5,965 nt of DNA from Propionibacteriaceae bacterium (GCA_031260385.1 JAIRKB010000165.1:1-5965), one strand, 5' to 3'. Counted from the stretch's first letter, positions 1 to 5,820 are shown. Notes: a model not told the origin generated them from the letters alone. Numbers and translations: made by a program.

Positions 1-303
1 CTGGGAACAAGTGGACATCGCCAGATCGGCGATAAAGCACTGCCCGCGAAATCCGTCCGGCGGCGCGCCGAACCCCGCCGCGCCGGCGTCATGGGTCCAG
101 GCCAGCTCCCGCCCAAACCGCTCCGCCGCCTCCGGTCTCGGAGCAACGGTCGCCACCCGCCTTAGGGTAATGGAGTCGGAAGTCTGATCAACGACCTCCA
201 CAATGCTGGCTCCTCCCGGCACCTTCAACCAAGCCAACCCCGCCGCCTCCGCCGCAAACAACCCCACCGGCGCATTAGAGCGGCGCTTAACAAACAGGTC
301 CAT
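1..303 (-). CDS. Fructosamine/ketosamine-3-kinase family protein, N-terminal 101 residues (cut by the window edge)
   Basis: This reads leftward from an ATG at 303 and stays open to base 1, so the C-terminal two thirds is missing. The visible residues carry the N-lobe pattern of the fructosamine kinase family (aminoglycoside-phosphotransferase-like fold): a KRRSNAPVGLFAAEAAGLAWL stretch at about 6-26, then RVATVAPRPEAAERFGRELA at about 49-68, THDAGA at 70-75 and FGAPPDGF at 78-85. The Glu in FAAEAAGL is in the place of the conserved N-lobe Glu. Family members phosphorylate sugar-amine adducts on proteins or small molecules so that the adduct falls apart, in the cytoplasm. The HGD-type catalytic loop expected further on lies outside the window, so activity cannot be judged. 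A weak AAGG lies about 8 bases before the ATG. The gene is divergent from the MgtC-family gene with 138 bp between them. Family assignment is fairly secure; the substrate is unknown. Confidence 0.85.
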   Translation of the reverse strand, partial: MDLFVKRRSNAPVGLFAAEAAGLAWLKVPGGASIVEVVDQTSDSITLRRVATVAPRPEAAERFGRELAWTHDAGAAGFGAPPDGFRGQCFIADLAMSTCSQ

Positions 304-349
304 TGGTCAACCTTACCCGCGAGGAGGTTTGCCCGGGCGGCTCTACGAT

Positions 350-377
350 TTATTACTGCTGTCGACGGTGCGGTCAG
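350..377 (-). promoter_or_regulatory. Possible promoter for the fructosamine kinase gene
   Basis: On the minus strand CTGACC (plus 372-377, four of six to TTGACA) is followed after 16 bp by TAATAA (plus 350-355). The AT-rich patch around 347-355 stands out in GC-rich surroundings. It would start transcription about 40 bases before the ATG at 303. The match is moderate only. On the plus strand of the same spacer, TAGGAT (402-407) and TATAAC (416-421) are possible -10 elements for the MgtC-family gene, but neither has a convincing -35. An imperfect hairpin (377-383 with 391-397) lies upstream of both. Confidence 0.25.
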
Positions 378-441
378 TGTCTCGCTGGGTGGGACACCGG
401 CTAGGATTGTCGGTGTATAACGCCTTGAGGATGGAGGAGAG

Positions 442-930
442 ATGTGGGATTTGGCGCCGATGATTGGGGTGCTTTTGGCGACGGGGTTGGGGTTGTTGGT
501 TGGGTGTGAAAGGGAGTTCTTTGGCAAGGCGGCGGGGATTCGGACTAATACGCTGGTGGCGATGGGGGCGGCGTTGTTTACGGCGATTTCTAAGTTTGGG
601 TTTCTTGCGGGTCTAGACGGCACCTTGGCCCATGTTGATGTGTCGCGGGTGGCGGCTGGGATTGTCACCGGGATTGGGTTCTTGGGGGCGGGGTTGATCT
701 TTGTGCGCCACGATGCGGTGAAGGGGCTGACGACGGCGGCGGGGATCTGGTTTGTGGCCGCCGTGGGGATGGCCGCAGGGGTGGGATTGTTTGGGGTGGC
801 GATGGTTGCGACCGCGACCTATCTAGTTGTCATGATCGGGGTCCGACCGTTGGAACGATATCTGCCACGTTCTAGATCACAATCCGGACCAGACGAAGAA
901 GAGTCCGAGACCAAGCGGTCAACTTCCTAA
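442..930 (+). CDS. MgtC/SapB family membrane protein
   Basis: A 162-residue membrane protein with the MgtC/SapB family pattern in order: a first hydrophobic segment (about 7-21) ending in GCEREFFGKAAGIRT (21-35), where the ERE and AGIRT blocks are family hallmarks; then RVAAGIVTGIGFLGAGLIF (69-87); then GLTTAAGIWFVAAVGMAAG (95-113); and a last hydrophobic segment to about 134. Four or five membrane helices are likely. The protein stops after a short polar, acidic tail (about 142-162, with DEEESE) and has no ACT-like C-terminal domain as in longer MgtC proteins. Family members are linked to growth at low magnesium and, in some pathogens, to inhibition of ATP synthase and survival in macrophages; most chromosomal members have no proven role. 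GGAGG at 433-437, four bases before the ATG, supports the start. The codons are strikingly rich in G-ending triplets. The gene converges on the ABC operon, with 19 bp between stops. Confidence 0.9.
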   Translation: MWDLAPMIGVLLATGLGLLVGCEREFFGKAAGIRTNTLVAMGAALFTAISKFGFLAGLDGTLAHVDVSRVAAGIVTGIGFLGAGLIFVRHDAVKGLTTAAGIWFVAAVGMAAGVGLFGVAMVATATYLVVMIGVRPLERYLPRSRSQSGPDEEESETKRSTS

Positions 931-933
931 CGC

Positions 934-950
934 GACGCCAAACCGGCGTC
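934..950. terminator. Small shared hairpin between convergent genes (weak terminator candidate)
   Basis: GACGCC (934-939) and GGCGTC (945-950) form a perfect 6-bp stem around a 5-base loop, just after the MgtC-family stop (928-930) and touching the stop of the ABC permease (950-952). Its place between two converging genes suits a bidirectional terminator. Neither strand has the run of Ts expected of an intrinsic terminator, so it may only stabilise the 3' ends. Confidence 0.35.
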
Positions 951-1720
951 TAGATCGTCTTGCGGTTGAAGACCAGGATCGAGCCGATGACTGCCGCCAG
1001 GGTGATTCCAGCGGTTACCAAGACAGCGGGGATGAAATCGGATGGCAACCCTTGACCGGTCAGCAGGGCGTACGGACCGCCCGCTAGCGAGATCGGGTTG
1101 AATCTTCCGGTTTGGGGAATGATCGAGACCACAAGCGGCACGATGATGCCGCCGACAACCGAGGTCAACAGGGCACCGGTCGTGGAGCCAAGCCAGACCC
1201 CACCGAGCCCAATCAAGGCAATTAAGTAGACTCCCCAAAGCCATATCGCACCGAAAGCGAGCAGAGCGTGGGGCAAGGTGATGGGATCCCAGAAGTAGAC
1301 GGTATAACCCCAGGTCACACCAAGACAGACAAGGTATGAACCGGTCCAGACCGCTATCGCCACGGTGAGCTTAGCCAGAATGATTGAGGCGCGGGGGACC
1401 CCCTTGGTCAGGATATTGACCAAGGTTCCCCGGGAGAACTCGTTAGCGATCAAGCCCATGAAGACGATGATCAGAGCGATCGTACCCAACTGAACGGTGT
1501 TGGAGAAGAACTGGGCCCAGGAATCCAAAGCCATAGGCTCAGGCACCTCAAAGACAATGCCACCGCTTGAGCCGATGCCTTCCAGCAAGGCGGGGGTGAA
1601 CTTCGCGGCCATGGGGTTCATCAGGCCAATGATGACAAAGACCGCTAGCATGATCCAGAGCCGATAGGTGCGCAGGATCTCCAGCCACTCTTTGTGGCAA
1701 AGGGATAGATAGGCTTTCAC
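950..1720 (-). CDS. ABC-2 type transporter permease (YxlG-like)
   Basis: A 256-residue protein with about six hydrophobic segments (near 21-35, 76-92, 115-138, 150-173, 184-201 and 228-252). After the second segment comes the ABC-2 permease signature region, NEFSRGTLVNILTKGVPR at 93-110, which fits the usual E...GT...L...P.SR pattern before 'ASIILAKL'. A larger extracytoplasmic loop (about 36-75) separates segments one and two. It should be the membrane half of an exporter with the ATPase encoded just upstream. It starts at GTG (1718-1720), overlapping the ATPase stop as GTGA. GGAGG (plus 1728-1732) lies 7 bases before it inside the ATPase gene, so translation is probably coupled. By position and type it matches YxlG of the B. 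subtilis sigY operon; bacitracin-type or Nos-type exporters are alternatives. The substrate cannot be told from sequence. Confidence 0.9.
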   Translation of the reverse strand: MKAYLSLCHKEWLEILRTYRLWIMLAVFVIIGLMNPMAAKFTPALLEGIGSSGGIVFEVPEPMALDSWAQFFSNTVQLGTIALIIVFMGLIANEFSRGTLVNILTKGVPRASIILAKLTVAIAVWTGSYLVCLGVTWGYTVYFWDPITLPHALLAFGAIWLWGVYLIALIGLGGVWLGSTTGALLTSVVGGIIVPLVVSIIPQTGRFNPISLAGGPYALLTGQGLPSDFIPAVLVTAGITLAAVIGSILVFNRKTI

Positions 1721-2619
1721 TGCACCGCCTCCAGGAATAGGCTTTCGATGCTTGGAGCCAGCGATTCGAAACGCAAGGGTACGAGGTCGTGGTCGGCGAG
1801 GGTCCGCAAGATGGCGCGTTCCTCGTCCTTGTCACCTGGGCGCAAGGTCACCTCCGTGCCGACTTTGGTTTCAACTAGGGTCGGCATCAGTTCGGCGAAG
1901 CTGGTGGCCGAATCGGGGTCAGCGAATTCGAGGTGCCAGCCGGTAGCGCCGTGGCGAGCTTTCAGATCAGCCAGGCTACCCTCCATAACAATCTTGCCCT
2001 GGTGAATCAGCGCCGTGCGGTCACAGATCCGTTCGACATCGGACAAGATGTGGGTGGAGAAGACCACCGTGGTCTCGCCGCGAATCTCGGTCAGGATATT
2101 GAGGACGTCTTTACGCCCGAGCGGGTCGAGAGCGGAGGTGGGCTCATCACAGATCAGGATCGGCGGCTGGTTGACGAGCGCCTGGGCCACGCCAAGACGC
2201 TGTTTCATACCGCGCGAGTAGCCCCCAATCTTCTTCTTGGTCTTTGCTAGGCCAACCAACTCGAGCAGATCATTACTGCGGGTCTTGACCTGAGTTGGTG
2301 TCAGTCCGCTAACTTCGCCGCATAAGCGAAGATACTCCCGGGCGGTCATAAAGGGGTAGAACTGTGGCACATCTGGGAGGTAACCGACCCGGCGATTAGT
2401 CGGGGTCATCCCAAAACGGACCTTCTCGTCGCAGACCCAGACCGCCCCACTGTCGGGTTTCAGCAGGCCCAGGATCATCCGCATCGTGGTGGTCTTGCCA
2501 GCCCCGTTCTCACCGATGAAACCGAAGACACAATCCGCCGGGATCTCTAGCGAGATCTCATCGACCGCGCGGACTTTGTGAAACGTCTTCGTCAGGCTAT
2601 CAATCCGAAGGACGGTCAT
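1717..2619 (-). CDS. ABC transporter ATP-binding protein (BcrA/YxlF-like)
   Basis: A complete 300-residue ABC ATPase. Visible motifs in order: Walker A GENGAGKTT (36-44), Q-loop region around Gln86 (LPDVPQFYPFMT), signature YSRGMKQRL (134-142), Walker B ILICDEP (154-160) with catalytic Glu159, D-loop SALD (162-165) and switch His190 in FSTH. After about residue 215 comes a C-terminal extension ending in APSIESLFLEAV, typical of the BcrA/CcmA group of drug and lantibiotic exporters. It powers the permease encoded next. All catalytic motifs are intact. It starts at ATG (2617-2619), overlapping the upstream gene's stop as ATGA, and a very strong ribosome binding site lies in that gene's acidic tail. 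Gene order suggests YxlF of the yxlEFG set; the transported compound is unknown. Confidence 0.95.
   Translation of the reverse strand: MTVLRIDSLTKTFHKVRAVDEISLEIPADCVFGFIGENGAGKTTTMRMILGLLKPDSGAVWVCDEKVRFGMTPTNRRVGYLPDVPQFYPFMTAREYLRLCGEVSGLTPTQVKTRSNDLLELVGLAKTKKKIGGYSRGMKQRLGVAQALVNQPPILICDEPTSALDPLGRKDVLNILTEIRGETTVVFSTHILSDVERICDRTALIHQGKIVMEGSLADLKARHGATGWHLEFADPDSATSFAELMPTLVETKVGTEVTLRPGDKDEERAILRTLADHDLVPLRFESLAPSIESLFLEAVQ
1728..1732 (-). promoter_or_regulatory. Ribosome binding site that fixes the GTG start of the permease
   Basis: GGAGG on the minus strand lies inside the last codons of the ATPase gene, 7 bases before the GTG at 1720. This spacing supports the GTG start and the 4-bp overlap rather than the internal start codons further in. 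Confidence 0.7.
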
Positions 2620-2834
2620 TCGTCTTCCTCCTCCTCAGCTTCCCCGCGACCGAGGATGAAGTAGAGGATCGGGCCAATCGTTGAGACCAACAAGGCGATC
2701 AGGATCCACATTAAGCGCGTCCCGAAACGGTAATGCTTATGGGTGAGGATGTGGATCAAGGCCGCCACCATCAGCCCAAGTTGGAGGATGGCGAAAGGAA
2801 TGAGGATCGGCAGGAGGTCGATGAGCTGGTCCAT
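2616..2834 (-). CDS. PLDc_N domain small membrane protein (YxlE-like)
   Basis: A 72-residue protein with two membrane segments (about 5-30 and 42-62), the motif STIGPILYFILGRGE (51-65), and an acidic tail (EAEEEEDE). This is the PLDc_N pattern (the membrane N-terminus of cardiolipin synthases, also found alone). Standalone forms upstream of an ABC ATPase and permease resemble B. subtilis YxlE, which works with YxlD as a negative regulator of the ECF sigma factor SigY. Here it could regulate or belong to the exporter; that is inference. The ATG at 2834 is preferred because MDQLIDLLPILIP aligns with the usual family start. The frame is open to a GTG at 2882, which would add 16 polar residues, and neither start has a good ribosome binding site. 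The gene overlaps the ATPase gene as ATGA. No phospholipase D catalytic HKD motif is present, so it is not itself a lipase. Confidence 0.8.
   Translation of the reverse strand: MDQLIDLLPILIPFAILQLGLMVAALIHILTHKHYRFGTRLMWILIALLVSTIGPILYFILGRGEAEEEEDE
2627..2634 (-). promoter_or_regulatory. Ribosome binding site for the ATPase inside the acidic tail of the YxlE-like gene
   Basis: The run of Glu codons (gag gag gag) at the end of the YxlE-like gene reads GGAGGAGG on the minus strand, 7 bases before the ATPase ATG at 2619. The same bases therefore encode the acidic tail and serve as a near-ideal Shine-Dalgarno sequence. Confidence 0.75.
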
Positions 2835-2995
2835 AATTGTCCATTCAGCTAAGCGTTTGGTGGTCGCGATTACGAACCCCACTTAATACCGCTCAGTCTA
2901 CTGCAAAGAGGACCTGCCTCAGTGATTTCGGGCTTACTCAGAGCAGGCCCTTCTATCGTGATTCAGGTTGCCAGGACATGCTTGCAGGGGCCGCG

Positions 2996-3141
2996 AGTGC
3001 CGCGATGCTGGCCCCACCAGGGGCAAGTGCAGCGATCCGGGGGATCGTTAGTCGGATCTTCTTCGAAACCTCGGGCGGAGTAAGCCGGATCTTACCCCCA
3101 TCGGATGGGGGAGTCCCCTCCCACTTCCGGCGGATACCGGA
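2996..3141. repeat. Cluster of five short hairpins with degenerate 30-33 bp repeats
   Basis: Stems seen: GCCCC/GGGGC (3011-3015, 3020-3024); AGCGATCC/GGATCGTT with a GGG loop (3031-3038, 3042-3049, one G-U pair); GTAAG/CTTAC (3080-3084, 3091-3095); CCCCCAT/ATGGGGG with a CGG loop (3095-3101, 3105-3111); TCCGG/CCGGA (3126-3130, 3137-3141). GGGG at 3108-3111 can pair instead with CCCC at 3115-3118, which excludes the fourth stem. Repeats: AGTGCCGCGAT (2996-3006) against AGTGCAGCGAT (3026-3036), and 3048-3080 against 3081-3113 with about 20 of 33 bases equal, including CGGATCTT in both. It could be a structured leader, a repeat-derived palindromic element, or protein binding sites. Confidence 0.55.
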
Positions 3142-3207
3142 TGGTCTTTCCCCCTGATATTGCAGCCATCTTGCCCTTACTAGCCGCAAGGCTCAGACCA
3201 TTTCTCC

Positions 3208-3238
3208 TTGTCAGCTCAGGGTTGCCTTTCGCTAGCAT
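3208..3238 (+). promoter_or_regulatory. Possible promoter for the MprF-like gene
   Basis: TTGTCA (3208-3213, five of six to TTGACA) is followed after 19 bp by TAGCAT (3233-3238), a TANNNT-type -10. It would start transcription near 3245 and give a short leader containing the ribosome binding site at 3251-3260. The spacer is longer than the preferred 17 bp. If this is the only promoter, the upstream hairpin cluster is not in the transcript. Confidence 0.3.
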
Positions 3239-3266
3239 AGAGCTATTCGAAGGAAAGAGGTCCGAG

Positions 3267-5003
3267 ATGATTCAGCGAGTACGTACCTTCCTGCGGGGAC
3301 TAGCGGTCGTACTGCTCACACTAGTGGCAGTCAAAAACCTGGTCTTCGCCTTGCCATTCCGCTGGTCGCGCCAGGTCGAGGTCGCCTACGAGATCACCTT
3401 TGATCCCTACTATGTTGCCTTGAGGCGGGTCGTGTCCTTCCTGCTTGGACTAGTGATGCTCTTCCTCGTACGGCGGTTGTGGAAGCGGGTCCGGATGGCC
3501 TGGGTGATCGAGGTCGGCGCTCTGACCACGATCTTGGTAATTCGACTACTGCGGTCTAGTCATTTCCGGATGCCGATCATTATCATCATTGAGGCGATCC
3601 TCCTAGTGATCCTGCTCGTGACTCACAATGACTACCACCGCAAGGCCGAACGGATTAGTTTCCAACGGGCTGGGCTGCTGGTCGGCGCCATCTTTGCGAT
3701 CGTCTTGGGCAACTCCACCATTGGGATGTACATGATGCGCGGGCATTGGGAACAGGAATCGAAAGGCCTGCTCGGCGCTTTTGGCGACTCGCTAGTGATG
3801 CTGATCGGCTGGAGCCCGCCGGCGGTCCCGATCAACGCCTTGGGGGAGACCTACCTATTGTTCTTACGGATCGTCAGTTGGCTCTGCCTGGCGGCGGCGA
3901 TCGCCTTGCTAGTTAAGCCAGCGGTGTTCAGCCCTAATATCACGGTCGCCGATCAGGCCCGGGTTCGGGAACTAGTTTTGAAGTACGGACAGAACCCCCT
4001 GGCTTATCTGGCCTTGGAACCCGACAAGAAATACTTCTTTAGTACGCGTTGTGAAGGTTTCTGCGCTTATACGATCGCCAATGAGGTCTTTGTGATCTGT
4101 GGCGATGTGGTCTGTGCCGACGAAGACGCTCCGATCCTGATCGACGAAATCCGGCAATACTGCCAGTGGAATGCCTACCGGATTCTGATGATCAACATTA
4201 CTGATCGCTTCCGGGATGCCTATGAGCAAGCCGGTTTCAAGACCGTGAAGATGGGCGAAGACGCTTGCTTTGACTTGACCCAGTTCACCTTGTCCGGCCC
4301 CAAGATCCAGAAGGTACGAGCGGCGATCAACTTCGCTACCCGAGCCGGGATCACCGTCACAGAATACAAACCCCTAGAGTCGAGGGATGAGCAAGTCGAA
4401 GAACAGATATCCGATATCACAAAGGAATGGTTGAAGTCTAAGGGTGGCTACGAGATGCACTTCTCCGTTGGTTCGGTCAGCCTGAAGAACCCCCTCGATC
4501 GACGCTACTTCTATGCCGCCGATGAGGCAGGCCAGATCCTCGGCTACGTGGTTTTCGTGCCCTATAACGACGGTTACCTCGCCGATGTCACCCGGCGCCG
4601 CTCGACCGCCCCCCAAGGCGTCCTAGAGAAAACCGTCTGCGAAAGCTTCCTCAAGTTGAAGCAGGAGGGTGTCGGCTGGGCCAACCTCGGGCTCTCCCCG
4701 CTCTACAACCTCACCGAATCCAGCCAGGTCGAACCCCGGGGCAGTCGCTTCGCCGAAAAACTAATGAACTATGTCTACAACAACCTCAATGGCGTCTACG
4801 GCTTCAAGCAACTCCACCACGCCAAACGAAAGTTCAACCCCTCCGACTGGACCCCCCGCTTCCTGGCCTATCACCCCCGCTCCTTCGCCACCCAAACCGC
4901 CCTCGCCTTAGTCAAATCCCAAATGAAAACCCCCCTGACCAAGATCCTGCTCGCGCAACTACCATCCCGATCCAAGAAGGAGCTGGCCGTTCAGGCGAAC
5001 TGA
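3267..5003 (+). CDS. MprF-like membrane protein with DUF2156 lipid aminoacyltransferase domain
   Basis: A 578-residue protein. Hydrophobic segments near 10-29, 52-70, 80-94, 103-119, 137-153, 172-183 and 196-220 form the membrane part. From about 230 follows the cytoplasmic DUF2156/LPG-synthase C-terminal domain: LVLKYGQNPLAYLALEPDKK (236-255), FFSTRCEG, a GDVVCADED stretch near 279, FDLTQFTLSGPKIQKVRAA (335-353), YEMHFSVGSVSL (395-406), DVTRRRSTAPQGV (440-452), NLGLSPLYNL (473-482) and a KRKFNPSDWTPRFLAYHP end (520-537). Such enzymes move an amino acid, often lysine, from aminoacyl-tRNA to phosphatidylglycerol, lowering surface charge and giving resistance to cationic peptides. At 578 residues it is much shorter than full MprF (about 840), so the separate flippase half seems absent; nor is there a lysyl-tRNA synthetase fusion as in mycobacterial LysX. 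AGGAAAGAGG (3251-3260), six bases before this ATG, decides the start; an upstream in-frame ATG at 3105 sits in the hairpin region and has no such site. The amino acid and lipid are not predictable. Confidence 0.85.
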   Translation: MIQRVRTFLRGLAVVLLTLVAVKNLVFALPFRWSRQVEVAYEITFDPYYVALRRVVSFLLGLVMLFLVRRLWKRVRMAWVIEVGALTTILVIRLLRSSHFRMPIIIIIEAILLVILLVTHNDYHRKAERISFQRAGLLVGAIFAIVLGNSTIGMYMMRGHWEQESKGLLGAFGDSLVMLIGWSPPAVPINALGETYLLFLRIVSWLCLAAAIALLVKPAVFSPNITVADQARVRELVLKYGQNPLAYLALEPDKKYFFSTRCEGFCAYTIANEVFVICGDVVCADEDAPILIDEIRQYCQWNAYRILMINITDRFRDAYEQAGFKTVKMGEDACFDLTQFTLSGPKIQKVRAAINFATRAGITVTEYKPLESRDEQVEEQISDITKEWLKSKGGYEMHFSVGSVSLKNPLDRRYFYAADEAGQILGYVVFVPYNDGYLADVTRRRSTAPQGVLEKTVCESFLKLKQEGVGWANLGLSPLYNLTESSQVEPRGSRFAEKLMNYVYNNLNGVYGFKQLHHAKRKFNPSDWTPRFLAYHPRSFATQTALALVKSQMKTPLTKILLAQLPSRSKKELAVQAN

Positions 5004-5740
5004 GCGACGAGAGCGGTGAGAAGCGGCGCGACTACCAGGGCGGGGAGTAGGTCGCCGACGGGGATTTGTTTGATGCCGGCGAGGCGGAAGCCGATGCCGA
5101 GGAGGAGGACGCCGCCGGTGACGGTCAGGGAATCGATGTAGCTGGCGGGGAGGAAATCGCCTAGCCAGACGCCGAGCAGGGTTAGGAGGCCCTGGTAGAT
5201 GCCGAGGGGGATGATGGAGACCATGACGCCAATTCCGAGGCTGGCGGCGAAGGCGATGGCGGCGAAGCCATCCATGATGGCCTTGACGATCAGCAGTTGG
5301 GCGCCGTTGCCGAGACCATCGGCGATCGAACCGAGGATGGCCACCGGGCCGACGCAGAAGATTAGGGTGGCGGTGACCGCGCCCTCGGCGAAAGTCGATT
5401 CATCGGAGCGTTTCGCTAGCTTGGAGCGCAGCCAGTTCGCGCCGGTGTCGAGGCGTTCTTCGAGGCGTACGGCCGAACCGAGGATGCCACCGATCAGAAG
5501 CGCCCCGAGAACGATCAAGAGCCGGGCCCCCTCACCGACCTCGTCGGCGAAGGCGTGCGACATCCCGGAAGCGACGCTCAGCCCACCAATCACCAAGGAG
5601 ACTAGACCGAGGACTTGGGTGACCAAGTCGCGGGTCCGCTTGGGAAACCGCTGGCCAACGGCGATGCCGAGGAGGGTCCCAAGGAGGATTGCTCCTAGGT
5701 TGATCAGGGTGCCAGCGCCGATAAACACCCCAATAGTCAA
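4991..5740 (-). CDS. DUF554 family membrane protein (YqgA/YdfK-like)
   Basis: A 249-residue protein, full length for the family, with about six or seven hydrophobic segments. Family blocks are clear: GTLINLGAILLGTLLG (10-25) near the N-terminus, FAEGAVTATLIFCVGPVAIL (117-136) followed by GSIADGLGNG, KAIMDGFAAIAFAASLGIGV (153-172), YQGLL (182-186), and a closing G.G.RLAGIKQIPVGDLLPAL region (215-234). DUF554 proteins are predicted inner-membrane proteins, possibly transporters, with no firm function. The start is TTG at 5738-5740, chosen because AAGGA (plus 5747-5751) lies six bases ahead and the N-terminus then aligns with family starts. It is divergent from the SOS-controlled gene on its right and overlaps the MprF-like gene tail-to-tail over 13 bp (4991-5003), leaving no room for a separate terminator. 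No good leftward promoter was found. Confidence 0.9.
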   Translation of the reverse strand: MTIGVFIGAGTLINLGAILLGTLLGIAVGQRFPKRTRDLVTQVLGLVSLVIGGLSVASGMSHAFADEVGEGARLLIVLGALLIGGILGSAVRLEERLDTGANWLRSKLAKRSDESTFAEGAVTATLIFCVGPVAILGSIADGLGNGAQLLIVKAIMDGFAAIAFAASLGIGVMVSIIPLGIYQGLLTLLGVWLGDFLPASYIDSLTVTGGVLLLGIGFRLAGIKQIPVGDLLPALVVAPLLTALVAQFA

Positions 5741-5785
5741 TCACATTCCTTGTCTGATCGAACGGCAATGATTGGACGTGGACAG

Positions 5786-5820
5786 GTCAATTTCGAGGCT
5801 GGCGGAGTGTCAATTTGACA
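5786..5820. repeat. GTCAATTT direct repeat and 13-bp perfect palindrome upstream of the SOS promoter
   Basis: GTCAATTT occurs at 5786-5793 and again at 5809-5816, 23 bp apart. The second copy is part of the perfect palindrome TGTCAA-T-TTGACA (5808-5820), whose right arm is the -35 hexamer of the rightward promoter. The left arm gives TTGACA on the minus strand, but no matching -10 follows it towards the DUF554 gene. It may be a regulator site or chance. Confidence 0.4.

Larger units (their letters stand above)
2835..3266. other. Divergent intergenic region with no supportable gene
   Basis: These 432 bp separate the start of the YxlE-like gene (leftward) from the start of the MprF-like gene (rightward), so promoters for both are expected here. 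I see no convincing coding sequence: the open frames are short or lack ribosome binding sites and family resemblance. The middle part (about 2996-3141) is packed with hairpins and degenerate repeats, listed separately. ATGGTCT (3141-3147) can also pair with AGACCAT (3195-3201), giving a 7-bp long-range stem. I found no good -35/-10 pair for the leftward operon; TAGACT (plus 2895-2900) is the best isolated -10 candidate. Confidence 0.7.

Noticed and set aside
225..668. 147-residue open frame on the minus strand across the MgtC-family start
   Set aside because: It overlaps both the kinase N-terminus and the MgtC coding region, and shows no family resemblance.
2616..2834. Cardiolipin synthase or phospholipase D fragment
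   Set aside because: Only the PLDc_N membrane part is present, the gene ends cleanly in an operon overlap, and standalone proteins of this size are normal; it is not a truncated enzyme.
2835..2882. Extension of the YxlE-like protein to a GTG at 2882
   Set aside because: It would add 16 polar residues before the first membrane segment. The family usually starts a few residues before that segment, as from the ATG at 2834. Not fully excluded, since neither start has a clear ribosome binding site.
2996..3141. CRISPR-like array
   Set aside because: The 30-33 bp repeats are only two-copy and degenerate, with no regular spacers and no cas genes nearby.
3105..3266. N-terminal extension of the MprF-like protein from an ATG at 3105
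   Set aside because: This ATG lies in the loop and stem of a hairpin, has no good ribosome binding site at the right distance, and adds residues unlike the family; the ATG at 3267 has a strong site six bases ahead.
2940..3266. T-box or other known riboswitch ahead of the MprF-like gene
   Set aside because: I could not find the conserved T-box sequence or a terminator with a T run, and a plausible promoter lies downstream of the hairpins.
5199..5771. 190-residue open frame on the plus strand opposite the DUF554 gene
   Set aside because: Low-complexity Arg/Pro/Ser-rich translation typical of the antisense frame of a GC-rich membrane gene; DUF554 on the other strand has clear family motifs.
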